From an uncultured Mitsuokella sp. (lineage in GTDB: Bacteria > Bacillota > Negativicutes > Selenomonadales > Selenomonadaceae): a stretch of DNA of 57,373 bases. The stretch is from the NCBI GenBank assembly GCA_945873115.1, contig CAMCBT010000007.1, forward strand, positions 1 to 57,373, read 5' to 3'. The notes beneath the pieces were generated by a model. That model was not told the DNA's origin. It did not search any database and worked only from the letters and a program-made list of their open reading frames with translations. The position numbers were made by a program, and so were the translations under genes. Shown one piece after another: positions 8,840 through 16,608 of this stretch; the stretch's first letter is position 1, and each line of letters begins with the position of its first letter.

Positions 8840-9490
8840 TCAGCGGATTTCCTTTGGGTAGGCCCACTTCGCCAGCTCCTCGGCAGGGATGGTCTCCGGC
8901 TCGTGCCCCAGCACCGTCAGCGTCTTGTAGTAGATTTCCGCCAGCTCCTCCACATAGCTCGCCTTGAGGAGCGCCTCCTTGAGATTTTCTGCCACCGCAA
9001 TAACCCCATGGGCCGCCATGAGGGCCACATCCGACTCCAGCAGCGGCTCCACCACCGACTCCGCGAGCTCCCTTGTCCCCGGCCGGGCATAGGGCGCCAC
9101 AGGAATCACGCCCTTTTTGCAGCCCAGCACGAAGAGCTCGTAGACAATGGCAGGGATGGGCTTTCGCATGACCGCAAAGGCTGTGGCATTCTTCGAATGG
9201 GTATGACAGACGGCCCCCACATCGGGCCGCGCCCGATAGACAGCCAGATGCATCATGGCCTCGCTCGTGGGCTTCATCCCCGTGAGCGCCTCGACCGTCC
9301 TCCCCTCCCGGTCGATGACAACGATATCCTCCGGCAGGAGCTCCGCTCGGTCCTTCCCCGTGGGCGTGATGGCGATGAGCCCATTTTCGCGGCTCAGCGC
9401 GCTGAAATTCCCCGACCGATGCCGGCAAAGCCCGCTCCTCTCCGCCTCCTGCGCAAACCGCAGCACCTCCCGCTTCTCCTTCTCCAGCAT
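8840..9490 (-). CDS. Class II aldolase/adducin-family protein (Ald2- or FucA-like)
   Basis: 216 aa, the normal size of fuculose-phosphate-type aldolases. The zinc ligands are present (H96 and H98 in CHTHS, H161 in AAHG) together with the glutamate of PTSE (E77), the catalytic base position in FucA. Relatives cleave L-fuculose-1-P, or 5-deoxy- and 5-methylthio-ribulose-1-P, to DHAP and an aldehyde; others (MtnB) dehydrate methylthioribulose-1-P. Because mtnA follows in the same operon and no mtnC/mtnD is seen, I favour the DHAP-producing aldolase role. Promoter TTGACA-16-TATGCT lies upstream; GGAGGG precedes the ATG. Confidence 0.82.
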   Translation of the reverse strand: MLEKEKREVLRFAQEAERSGLCRHRSGNFSALSRENGLIAITPTGKDRAELLPEDIVVIDREGRTVEALTGMKPTSEAMMHLAVYRARPDVGAVCHTHSKNATAFAVMRKPIPAIVYELFVLGCKKGVIPVAPYARPGTRELAESVVEPLLESDVALMAAHGVIAVAENLKEALLKASYVEELAEIYYKTLTVLGHEPETIPAEELAKWAYPKEIR

Positions 9491-9544
9491 AGACTCCCTC
9501 CTGTTTGCAGATTTCCTATTGATGGCTCGTGTTTCTCTAGAAAA

Positions 9545-9572
9545 AGCATACTATACTACGGCAAATTGTCAA
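9545..9572 (-). promoter_or_regulatory. Promoter of the aldolase-mtnA operon
   Basis: Perfect TTGACA (9572-9567), 16-base spacer, TATGCT (9550-9545) on the minus strand, about 55 bases before the aldolase ATG. Confidence 0.7.
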
Positions 9573-9682
9573 GAAATTTTCTGATTCTAGCAAAAGCATT
9601 GGCTTGTGAAAGAGAATTTTTGTTCTTTCTTCTCTTCCTTTTTCCTCTACGATTAGTATTGCCTAAACACGTAAGCGCTATG

Positions 9683-9724
9683 AAAGCAGCCCACAATCTT
9701 GAAAACCAAGATGTGGGCTGCTTT
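9683..9724 (-). terminator. Terminator at the end of the sugar operon
   Basis: AAAGCAGCCCACA (9683-9695) pairs exactly with TGTGGGCTGCTTT (9712-9724); the stem continues through ATCTTG/CAAGAT. It lies just after the last permease stop. Symmetrical A/T ends let it work in either direction. Confidence 0.85.
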
Positions 9725-9734
9725 GGATTCCCTG

Positions 9735-10739
9735 TTATTTGCTAGCTTTTTTCTTTTCCCGTTCGCTGACGACATAATTGTAGATAAGAACCAGGATAAG
9801 GAGTACACCCCATATAATCTGCCGATAGAAGTTGGAAATGCCTTCATACATATTCAGCCAGCTGGAAATCATTTGAACAATGAATATCGCTATAATCACG
9901 CCCTTCATGTTCCCTTTGCCGCCATAGGGATCCACACCACCCAAGACAGCAATCAAGATGACCTCCATAACATACGAAGCACCATAATCCGCCTTTGCTG
10001 AATTAAACCGCCCCAGCATCACAAGTCCTGCCACTGCACTCAAGAAACCACTTATCATGTAATTTGCAAGGAAAAGACGAACATTGTTGAACCCAGAAAA
10101 AGTCGAGGCTTTCACACTGGTACCGAGCATACGCAGCTTGTAGCCAAGTGTTGATTTTTCCATAACAAACACAGAAAGCAACGCAAATACTGCAAAAATT
10201 ATAAATGGAACAGGCAGGCCCAATACATTTGCTCCCATTCCATTTGCTACTTCTTTGGGAAGACCGCCAAGTGTCGAACCATTCGTAAGCACGATTGCAC
10301 ACCCTGTAAAAAGTGCTTGTGTGCCTAGCGTTGCCAAGATTGGCGTAATACCGACCCAGCCAATCAGAAATCCGTTAATGGCTCCGCACAATGTCCCAAA
10401 CAACAAGGCTCCTATAAAAGCAAGGAACAAAATAACAAGAACCATTTCCGGCGATGTCTCCGGCGTAATCACTGCCGGCAGGATTTTTGCCACAAGGACT
10501 GCGGAAAGGTTTGCTACTGCAACGACACTTAAATCAATACCAGCCGTATACAGTGTAAAGGCCATTGCAATTGCGAGCAGACCAAACTCAGGGAACTGTT
10601 TTCCTATCGACTGGAAATTCGATACACTAAGAAACAAAGACCCCTTCATAAAGGCACATACGGCAAAGACGGCAAGAAACACGACAATGAGCCGTGAAAG
10701 ATTCTTGTCCTTATTGAAGACTCGTTGTATCGCCCCCAT
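9735..10739 (-). CDS. Sugar ABC transporter permease (RbsC/LsrD-type), second subunit
   Basis: 334 aa, very hydrophobic with eight to ten membrane segments and the BPD_transp_2 family pattern: GIDLSVVAVANLSAV near residue 67, ITPILATLGT near 140, VLGGVDPYGGKGN near 270. It forms the inner-membrane channel with the permease encoded immediately upstream (2-base gap), powered by the fused ATPase. Last gene of the operon, ended by the strong hairpin at 9683-9724. Its base composition is noticeably more AT-rich than flanking chromosomal genes, like the rest of the operon. Substrate not determinable from sequence. Confidence 0.9.
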   Translation of the reverse strand: MGAIQRVFNKDKNLSRLIVVFLAVFAVCAFMKGSLFLSVSNFQSIGKQFPEFGLLAIAMAFTLYTAGIDLSVVAVANLSAVLVAKILPAVITPETSPEMVLVILFLAFIGALLFGTLCGAINGFLIGWVGITPILATLGTQALFTGCAIVLTNGSTLGGLPKEVANGMGANVLGLPVPFIIFAVFALLSVFVMEKSTLGYKLRMLGTSVKASTFSGFNNVRLFLANYMISGFLSAVAGLVMLGRFNSAKADYGASYVMEVILIAVLGGVDPYGGKGNMKGVIIAIFIVQMISSWLNMYEGISNFYRQIIWGVLLILVLIYNYVVSEREKKKASK

Positions 10740-10741
10740 TC

Positions 10742-11749
10742 TTAACTCCTCCCCTCATCCACCTGCACAGTCAGTTTCTGTGCATCGCGTTTCGACTGGA
10801 TAGCAGAAACTGCTGTGCCTATGATGATGATGGCACCAACGAACACTTTCTGCCACGTCGTATTGATTTCAAGAAGAATCAGGCTGTTATCCACAACGGT
10901 CAGCAAGGCCATTCCAAGGAGCGCCCCCAAGACACTTCCTTTTCCGCCCTCCATACGGACGCCTCCAAGAACACAGGCAGCAATCACTGTCATTTCCATG
11001 CCCATCAAATTATTGGGATGAACAGCGAGCAGCATCGTTGACCGCAGCACACCAATCAATCCTGCCATGCATCCAGAGAAAGCATAAATGAACATCAACG
11101 TCCGAAACACATGGAATCCTGCACGCTGGGCAGCCTTTTCATCTCCGCCGATGGCATAAATGCCACGTCCCAGCATTGTCTTGTTCAGAATAAACCATCC
11201 AACGAAAATCAGCAGAAGCATCAGGATAATCCCGACGGGCATGTCCGATGTAAGCCCTGACACAGGGTTTGTCACAGAGAAAAGCTTCGTCTGGCCCAGC
11301 TCATACAGCGGTGCGCACAGCGGATATTCCCTTGACTTGAAAACGCCTTGCATGATGCCGAAGCAAATACTGCTCGTCCCCAGCGTCACGATAAGCGCCG
11401 GGAATTTGAATCGTGCAATAATATAACCGTTTACCAATCCGACAACCAGTCCTATAAGCATCGCCGCCAGGAAGAAAAGAAGCGGATTCGATGTAAGGGC
11501 TTCCATTTTCGAGCATACGATAAACATTGCCATGGAGGCTATTGCCGGGAAGGAAACATCGACGCCTTTCGTGATGATGACAAACATCTCTCCAATGCAA
11601 AACATTGCAGGAATCGAAAACGCCCGAACTAAATCCACAAGGTTATTGCCCGAAAAGAATTGTCCGCTTTTCAGCTGGATTGCAATGCATAGCAGGGCTA
11701 AAACAAGACCGACATAAAACTCTGTTGATTTAAAAAACCGCCTTTTCAC
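10742..11749 (-). CDS. Sugar ABC transporter permease (RbsC/LsrC-type), first subunit
   Basis: About 335 aa. The open frame extends to 11860, but the extra 37 residues are non-hydrophobic and overlap the ATPase gene. GGGAGG lies 8-9 bases before a GTG at 11749 that overlaps the ATPase stop (GTGA), giving a protein the same size as the partner permease. The sequence has the family motifs GVDVSFPAIASMAMFI, FPALIVTLGTSSI and VLGGVRMEGGKG. Two different permease genes in tandem imply a heterodimeric channel, as in the rhamnose and AI-2 importers. Confidence 0.88.
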   Translation of the reverse strand: MKRRFFKSTEFYVGLVLALLCIAIQLKSGQFFSGNNLVDLVRAFSIPAMFCIGEMFVIITKGVDVSFPAIASMAMFIVCSKMEALTSNPLLFFLAAMLIGLVVGLVNGYIIARFKFPALIVTLGTSSICFGIMQGVFKSREYPLCAPLYELGQTKLFSVTNPVSGLTSDMPVGIILMLLLIFVGWFILNKTMLGRGIYAIGGDEKAAQRAGFHVFRTLMFIYAFSGCMAGLIGVLRSTMLLAVHPNNLMGMEMTVIAACVLGGVRMEGGKGSVLGALLGMALLTVVDNSLILLEINTTWQKVFVGAIIIIGTAVSAIQSKRDAQKLTVQVDEGRS

Positions 11750-13248
11750 TCTTGCCGACCTCCCTTGTGCGCCAGCTCTGCCAGCTCTGTCTCTTCCAGG
11801 CCATCGGTTGGCAAGCTTGCCACCAAGCGCCCAGAGCGCATGACCATGACACGGTTGCAATTTGTCAGCACCTCAGGAAGATCATCTGAAATGAGCAAAA
11901 CTGACAAACCTCTTCTTGCCAGCCCCTTTACCAGCTCATAAATATCAAATTTCGCCCCAATATCAACGCCGACCGTCGGCCCATTGAGAATAAGCAGCTT
12001 CAAATCCAGAGCAAGCCATTTGGCCAGAACACACTTTTGCTGGTTTCCTCCTGAAAGCGTACTGACAGGATCATTTATATCATGCAGTGCAATCGACAGT
12101 TCTTTGGCCCAACGATTTGTCAATTCTTCAATTTTATCTCGATTGACGTTGCCAACAGGGCTTGCATACTCCTCCCATTTTTCAATGGATATATTATCAG
12201 CAATCGACTGAATCAAGAACAGGCCCTCGGTGACCCGATCAGCAGGAAGATAACCAATGCCATTATCTATTGCATCCTTGATAGAATGAATTTCTACCTT
12301 CTTTCCATCAATCTTGATTCCACCAGACTCCGCCTGATGATGACCAAAAAGCGTCTCTGCCAATTCCGTTCGTCCAGATCCCAAAAGACCTGTGATACCG
12401 ACAATTTCTCCTTTTTTTAGAGAAAAGCTCACATCTCGGAATCCATTCGTAAGACTGAGCTTCTGAACCTCCAGCAGCGTCGGTGCATTCTTTTCCTCAT
12501 ACAAGAACCTCTTGGAAACAATCTCACGCCCTGTCATATAGAATGTGAACTTGTCTTGCGTAAGATCCTGTGTATACCCTGTTGCTACATTATGCCCGCT
12601 ACGGAAAATAGTATATCGCTCCGCAATTTCAAAGACTTCATCCAGCTTGTGGGAAACAAATAGGATTGCAATGCCTCTTGACTGAAGCTCACGAATCAGA
12701 TCAAAAAGAATTTTTACCTCTTTTTTTGTCAGACCTGTCGTCGGTTCGTCCATGATAATAAGTTTGGCATCATTAAGGAGCGCCCTGCTTATTGCAATCA
12801 TTTGGCGCATGCCAAAGGTCAGGTTCTCTACGGTCTCATCCAAATCAACCTCGAGGTTCACACGCTTCAGGGCTTCAGAAGCCAAGGCACGCATCCTTTT
12901 TTTATTGACAAAAGTCCGGCCCTTCGCTACTTCCATATTGAGTGCAATATTTTCCATGACAGACAGGTTCGGAAAAAGCGACAAGTCCTGATATATGACC
13001 TGGATACCATTGGCGATAGCTTCTGGGGGTGTCATCCTATCGTACATTTTCCCACCAATTTCCAGATGACCAGCATCCGGCGCGTAAAATCCAGAAATGA
13101 TGTTTATTATTGTCGATTTTCCGCATCCATTTTCTCCGGCGAGACAGTGCACCTCGCCTTTTTTTATGGAAAGATCCACGCCATCAAGTGCCTTGACGCC
13201 ACCAAAGTATTTTTTGATATCCACAGCTTTGATGATATAATCCGACAC
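11746..13248 (-). CDS. Sugar ABC transporter ATP-binding protein (RbsA-type, two nucleotide-binding domains)
   Basis: 500 aa when started at the GTG at 13248, which has AGGAGG 7 bases upstream; the frame upstream is open to 13329 but lacks a ribosome site. The first domain has Walker A GENGCGKST near residues 38-46, an imperfect signature (VENLTFGMRQ) and Walker B LIIMDEPT. The second domain has a degenerate Walker A (GLLGSGRTE), a good signature (LSGGNQQ) and LLILNGPTVGVD in place of LLILDEPT, so Asn-Gly replaces the Asp-Glu pair. This asymmetry is usual for RbsA/MglA-type proteins. It energises import of the sugar delivered by the lipoprotein encoded upstream. Confidence 0.93.
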   Translation of the reverse strand: MSDYIIKAVDIKKYFGGVKALDGVDLSIKKGEVHCLAGENGCGKSTIINIISGFYAPDAGHLEIGGKMYDRMTPPEAIANGIQVIYQDLSLFPNLSVMENIALNMEVAKGRTFVNKKRMRALASEALKRVNLEVDLDETVENLTFGMRQMIAISRALLNDAKLIIMDEPTTGLTKKEVKILFDLIRELQSRGIAILFVSHKLDEVFEIAERYTIFRSGHNVATGYTQDLTQDKFTFYMTGREIVSKRFLYEEKNAPTLLEVQKLSLTNGFRDVSFSLKKGEIVGITGLLGSGRTELAETLFGHHQAESGGIKIDGKKVEIHSIKDAIDNGIGYLPADRVTEGLFLIQSIADNISIEKWEEYASPVGNVNRDKIEELTNRWAKELSIALHDINDPVSTLSGGNQQKCVLAKWLALDLKLLILNGPTVGVDIGAKFDIYELVKGLARRGLSVLLISDDLPEVLTNCNRVMVMRSGRLVASLPTDGLEETELAELAHKGGRQE

Positions 13249-13287
13249 ATCCACCCCTCCTTGCGAGGAACCCAAGAAAAGCAAGCA

Positions 13288-13321
13288 AAAGCGCAGGGCA
13301 GCACCAGCTTCCCCGCGCTTT
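13288..13321 (-). terminator. Leaky terminator/attenuator between binding protein and ATPase
   Basis: AAAGCGC...GCGCTTT arms (13315-13321 and 13288-13294) plus an inner GGG/CCC extension form a hairpin followed on the minus strand by TTTTGCTTGCTTTTC. It sits in the 84-base gap between the binding-protein stop and ATPase start, where many importers reduce read-through so that the binding protein is made in excess. Confidence 0.6.
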
Positions 13322-13332
13322 CGCCGCAAAGA

Positions 13333-14409
13333 TCAGAAGTTATATTTGTCCACATTGTCCTTGTTGATTGCAATCCAGCCGGCACCCATGAAAAGATGCG
13401 GATTGTCCTTGCTCACAACAAGATTCTCATAGGATTTCAGGCCGAGATTTGTTCCATTCTCAATGGTCTTCCCTTCCAGAATCATACGCGCCATAACGCA
13501 CATCGCGTAACCTGCCTCTGCAGGATCCCAAAGGGTGATGTAGGAAAGAGAGCCATCTTGAATCAGCGAGCGGCACTCATTCGGCATGCCTGTACCAACG
13601 ACAAAGACCTTTCCCTTCAAGCCAAGCTCATTGATTGCACGTGCAATGCCCGGGGTATCCATGGAACTTGTTCCGACAAAGCCAGTGACTTCAGGATGAG
13701 ACTTCAAAACCTCTTTTGCAACCTGATACGCTTTTTCCGAGTTGTTTTCAGACTCTACGCGTTTTGGGTTGTCCAGCAGGTGCAGCCCCGGATATTTTGC
13801 TTCCTGCTCAGCAACTGCGCCATTTGCCCATTCATTCTGAGAGGCATTCGTCAAATGTGCCACCATTGTAGTATAGGTACCCTGGCCTCCCATGGATTCC
13901 TGAAGCTTATCCATGATAAATGCGCCATAGCCTGCATTGTTAAAGGCTTCCAAATCATAATCCGAATTCTTGCAGGTGGAGCCCTCATGCGTTATGACGA
14001 CAATTCCCTTATTGCGTGCCTCCTGAAGCACAGGATCGACAGCGGCCGGATCAACAGGGACGACGCACAGGGCGTTGATATCCTGATTGATGACATCCTG
14101 GATTACCTGGACCTGCTGGGCTGCATCTGTAGAAACGGGCCCCTTCTGATACGCATTGATGCCTGTATCAGCTGCGTATTGCTTGACACCCTGCTCCATA
14201 CGAGCGAACCAGCCATTGGAAGAATCCTTTACAACGACAGCAATCTTCCAATCCTTTTTTGCACCTTGTGTTGCAACATCGGTTGTCTCTACTACGTGCT
14301 CAGCAGAGTCATTGGAAGCTGCCTGCTCGCCGCCACCTCCACAGCCTGCCACCGTGACACACAGAAGTGCTCCCAATACAGCAGTAACCAGCTTGTTCTT
14401 GAGTTTCAT
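13333..14409 (-). CDS. Sugar-binding lipoprotein of ABC importer (LsrB/RhaS-like)
   Basis: 358 aa. Lipoprotein signal peptide with lipobox VAGC, the Cys at residue 23, then a Gly/Ser/Glu linker. The mature part is a periplasmic-binding-protein fold with KIAVVVKDSSNGWF, a QVQVIQDVI helix, VPVDPAAVDPVLQEA and a C-terminus WIAINKDNVDKYNF that closely resembles the end of LsrB/RhaS. Against LsrB as I remember it, residues that contact AI-2 differ (the DQNQW segment is SQNEW here; WDSD is HEGS), so AI-2 is unlikely. The ligand is probably a monosaccharide handled by the kinases and isomerase encoded upstream. Confidence 0.87.
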   Translation of the reverse strand: MKLKNKLVTAVLGALLCVTVAGCGGGGEQAASNDSAEHVVETTDVATQGAKKDWKIAVVVKDSSNGWFARMEQGVKQYAADTGINAYQKGPVSTDAAQQVQVIQDVINQDINALCVVPVDPAAVDPVLQEARNKGIVVITHEGSTCKNSDYDLEAFNNAGYGAFIMDKLQESMGGQGTYTTMVAHLTNASQNEWANGAVAEQEAKYPGLHLLDNPKRVESENNSEKAYQVAKEVLKSHPEVTGFVGTSSMDTPGIARAINELGLKGKVFVVGTGMPNECRSLIQDGSLSYITLWDPAEAGYAMCVMARMILEGKTIENGTNLGLKSYENLVVSKDNPHLFMGAGWIAINKDNVDKYNF

Positions 14410-14426
14410 AGCGATACCTCCTTAGG

Positions 14427-14873
14427 TTACATGACACCTTTTTGCAAAATCACACATCCATAGGGCTGACGTTCACCCGTAGAGATTGTGACAAACGCCG
14501 TTTTTCCTTTTTCATAGAAACTGAACCGGTCAATGAAGCCTACACAGGACTCGCCTTTTGGCTCATGCTTTTTCACAGCCTCTATGAAATCATCCCATAC
14601 CTTCGGCCGCCCGATTTCAGCACGCTTTTCTTCCATTACATCCATTATCAAAACAGGATGCTCCTCGTAATCCGTGTCAAGCGGCATCAGCTGAAGAATG
14701 CCATCGAGCATTTCGGCTGCGCCGATTCCATCGGCATCAACCGTTATGCCATTCTTAGCCATAGATACCGACGGATAAAAATCATCCGCTATTACCAAAA
14801 GATCTCCATGTCCCATGTCCGCCAGCGCCTTCAAAAGTGTCGGACTGATACATTTAGGAATTCCCTTCAACAT
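14427..14873 (-). CDS. RbsD/FucU-family sugar mutarotase
   Basis: 148 aa. The family interconverts sugar anomers in the cytoplasm, speeding entry into catabolism. Recognisable FucU/RbsD pattern: MLKGIPKCISPTLLKALADMGHGD at the start with the conserved His, then VIADDFYPS, GIGAAEMLDGILQLMPLD, and a C-terminal Tyr-containing stretch before the end. The FucU-like length and LDGILQLMPLD helix favour FucU over RbsD. It sits 17 bases upstream of the binding-protein gene and 20 bases after the SIS gene, clearly within the sugar operon. The actual sugar is unknown. Confidence 0.87.
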   Translation of the reverse strand: MLKGIPKCISPTLLKALADMGHGDLLVIADDFYPSVSMAKNGITVDADGIGAAEMLDGILQLMPLDTDYEEHPVLIMDVMEEKRAEIGRPKVWDDFIEAVKKHEPKGESCVGFIDRFSFYEKGKTAFVTISTGERQPYGCVILQKGVM

Positions 14874-14893
14874 GTTGCCAACCTCCTGTCAAA

Positions 14894-15457
14894 TCATTCT
14901 ATATTGCGATGACGCATCTCCATTTGCTCTGGCGCAATGTGCATTCTGTCAATCAGCATCATAATAATCAAATCAAACAACAGAAACAGATGTTGTTCAA
15001 ACAGATTGCCCATTGGCTGTTCCGAGGGGACACATCGAGCATCCTTTCCTTTGTACACGGCCGCGGGCACGAAAAGCACATGCTCTGCTTCCTGCGGCGT
15101 GCGCTCCATAGGTGCCCCCGTTATGACAAATCTTGATGCTCCGCGTTTTCCTGCCTCATCCAGCAGATAATCTATGTGGCCGATTCGTCCAGAGCCATTC
15201 ACCGCCACAAAGAGATCTCCCTCCCCCATTCCTGGCGTTGTATCATCCCAAAGCCAATGCACTTCCTTGCCTAGATGCATCAGCCTCATGGAAAAGGCTC
15301 GAGCTGCAATTCCCTCCCTTCCTGCTCCAGTAACAAAAATCCTTGTATGTTGCTCAAAGAGGTTCAGAGCTGCCTCAATATCTTCCTGAGGCTGCGCTGC
15401 AAAAACCGCTTCATGCTCCTTTAAAAGCTTTTTGTATAAAATTTCATACTGTTCCAT
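14894..15457 (-). CDS. SIS-domain sugar isomerase (6-phospho-3-hexuloisomerase-like)
   Basis: 187 aa from the ATG at 15457 (reading MEQYEILYKK), preceded by GGAGA at about 8 bases; the frame upstream overlaps lacI. The Rossmann-like SIS fold is visible: IFVTGAGREGIAARAFSMRLMHLG, then GDLFVAVNGSGRIGHIDYLLDEA, FVITG and a C-terminal LFEQHLFLLFDLIIMML helix. Size and layout match HxlB/PHI, which interconverts arabino-3-hexulose-6-P and fructose-6-P. In this operon it most likely isomerises the phosphorylated imported sugar. Other SIS functions cannot be excluded. Confidence 0.8.
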   Translation of the reverse strand: MEQYEILYKKLLKEHEAVFAAQPQEDIEAALNLFEQHTRIFVTGAGREGIAARAFSMRLMHLGKEVHWLWDDTTPGMGEGDLFVAVNGSGRIGHIDYLLDEAGKRGASRFVITGAPMERTPQEAEHVLFVPAAVYKGKDARCVPSEQPMGNLFEQHLFLLFDLIIMMLIDRMHIAPEQMEMRHRNIE

Positions 15458-16484
15458 GTGACCGTCTCCACTTCTCCGAACCACGTAATATGAGCTTTGT
15501 TGGCATGTATATTTCACTTGCTGCCGTATCGTCTTCGCCGGCTTTGTGCATTCTCCGGATCAAGAGCTTCATGGCCTTCCAGCCCATTTGAGACGTGTCT
15601 CGGTCAACGACGCTCAGCTGAATCCCAACTGCCTGCAGCAACTCGATATCATCAAATCCGATAAGAGAAATATCCTCCCCAATGGAAAGCCCATGCTCCA
15701 GCGCATAGCGGATGCATCCAAGGGACGTCAGATTATTTGATGAAAACACAGCCGTAGGCGGATGCTCCATACACATCAATTCTGCCATAGCGTCATATGC
15801 ACGCTCCTGATGGAAATCTCCTTGCTTCACATATTGCATTTGAAGCGGAATCTCCCATTTGGAAAGGGCTTCTTTATAGCCTCGCCAACGTTCATTTCCC
15901 GGCCTGGAATTCTCTGGGCCATTGATGATTGCAATGCGTCTATGCCCCTCCTCCAAGAAGCATGAAACCGCTTGCATAGACCCAAAAAAATCCTCCGAGT
16001 AGACCCCATCAAAGCGGCCATCACGCAAATCCCGATCCACTAACACGACCGGCACGCCATCCTGGACAAAGGATCTGAGTTGCTTGTAGGTAGTCTCATT
16101 CCTTGAGTCGACCGGTATGACGAGCAGGCCGCGCAGCCGCTCTGCCCGTGCTGCCTCCAAAAACCGGCATTCCTTTCCAGCATCATCTGCGGTATTGAAT
16201 ATAAAGATGTTGTATCCATATTCATCTGCAGCCTTTGATATTCCGCTCAGAATCATCGAAAAGAAAGGATTCTCGATATCTGGAACGAGAAAACCTATGT
16301 TATGGGTATCGCCTGTACTCAAATTACGTGCCAATGCACTTGGGGTATAGCCCAGTGCTTTGATAGACTGCATCACCTTTGCTTTCGTTTCTTCTCTTAC
16401 ATGAGGGCTTCCATTGATAACGCGGGAAACAGTTGCCGAGGACACTTTGGCATTTTGCGCCACATCGTATATATTGATTCCCAT
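15444..16484 (-). CDS. LacI-family transcriptional regulator of the sugar operon
   Basis: About 346 aa from the ATG at 16484 (MGINIYDVAQ), preceded by AGGGG; the ATG at 16502 lacks a ribosome site. The N-terminal helix-turn-helix and hinge helix are standard (VSSATVSRVINGSPHVREETKAKV, then YTPSALARNLSTG). The C-terminal sugar-sensing domain has VPDIENPFFSMILSGI, VVLVDRD, IAIINGPENSRPGNERWRGY and LIGFDDIELLQAV. It has its own promoter inside the operon and probably represses the kinase-led transcript as well, with a sugar or sugar phosphate as inducer. The stop overlaps the SIS start by 14 bases. Confidence 0.9.
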   Translation of the reverse strand: MGINIYDVAQNAKVSSATVSRVINGSPHVREETKAKVMQSIKALGYTPSALARNLSTGDTHNIGFLVPDIENPFFSMILSGISKAADEYGYNIFIFNTADDAGKECRFLEAARAERLRGLLVIPVDSRNETTYKQLRSFVQDGVPVVLVDRDLRDGRFDGVYSEDFFGSMQAVSCFLEEGHRRIAIINGPENSRPGNERWRGYKEALSKWEIPLQMQYVKQGDFHQERAYDAMAELMCMEHPPTAVFSSNNLTSLGCIRYALEHGLSIGEDISLIGFDDIELLQAVGIQLSVVDRDTSQMGWKAMKLLIRRMHKAGEDDTAASEIYMPTKLILRGSEKWRRSHGTV

Positions 16485-16522
16485 ATCTGATGCACCCCTC
16501 ATGGAAGCGATTTCATATTGTA

Positions 16523-16551
16523 AGTGTATTCCATCTTGTCCGAATTGTCAA
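16523..16551 (-). promoter_or_regulatory. Internal promoter before lacI and transporter genes
   Basis: Minus-strand TTGACA (16551-16546), 17-base spacer, TACACT (16528-16523), in the 124-base gap after the FGGY kinase. It would drive the regulator, isomerase, mutarotase and importer independently of the kinases. A loose AT-rich palindrome centred on the CG at 16573-16574 just upstream could be an operator. Confidence 0.7.
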
Positions 16552-16608
16552 TATATTTATTATTGATTTTAACGATTTATGGATATTACAACACAAAGTC
16601 CATGCCAT

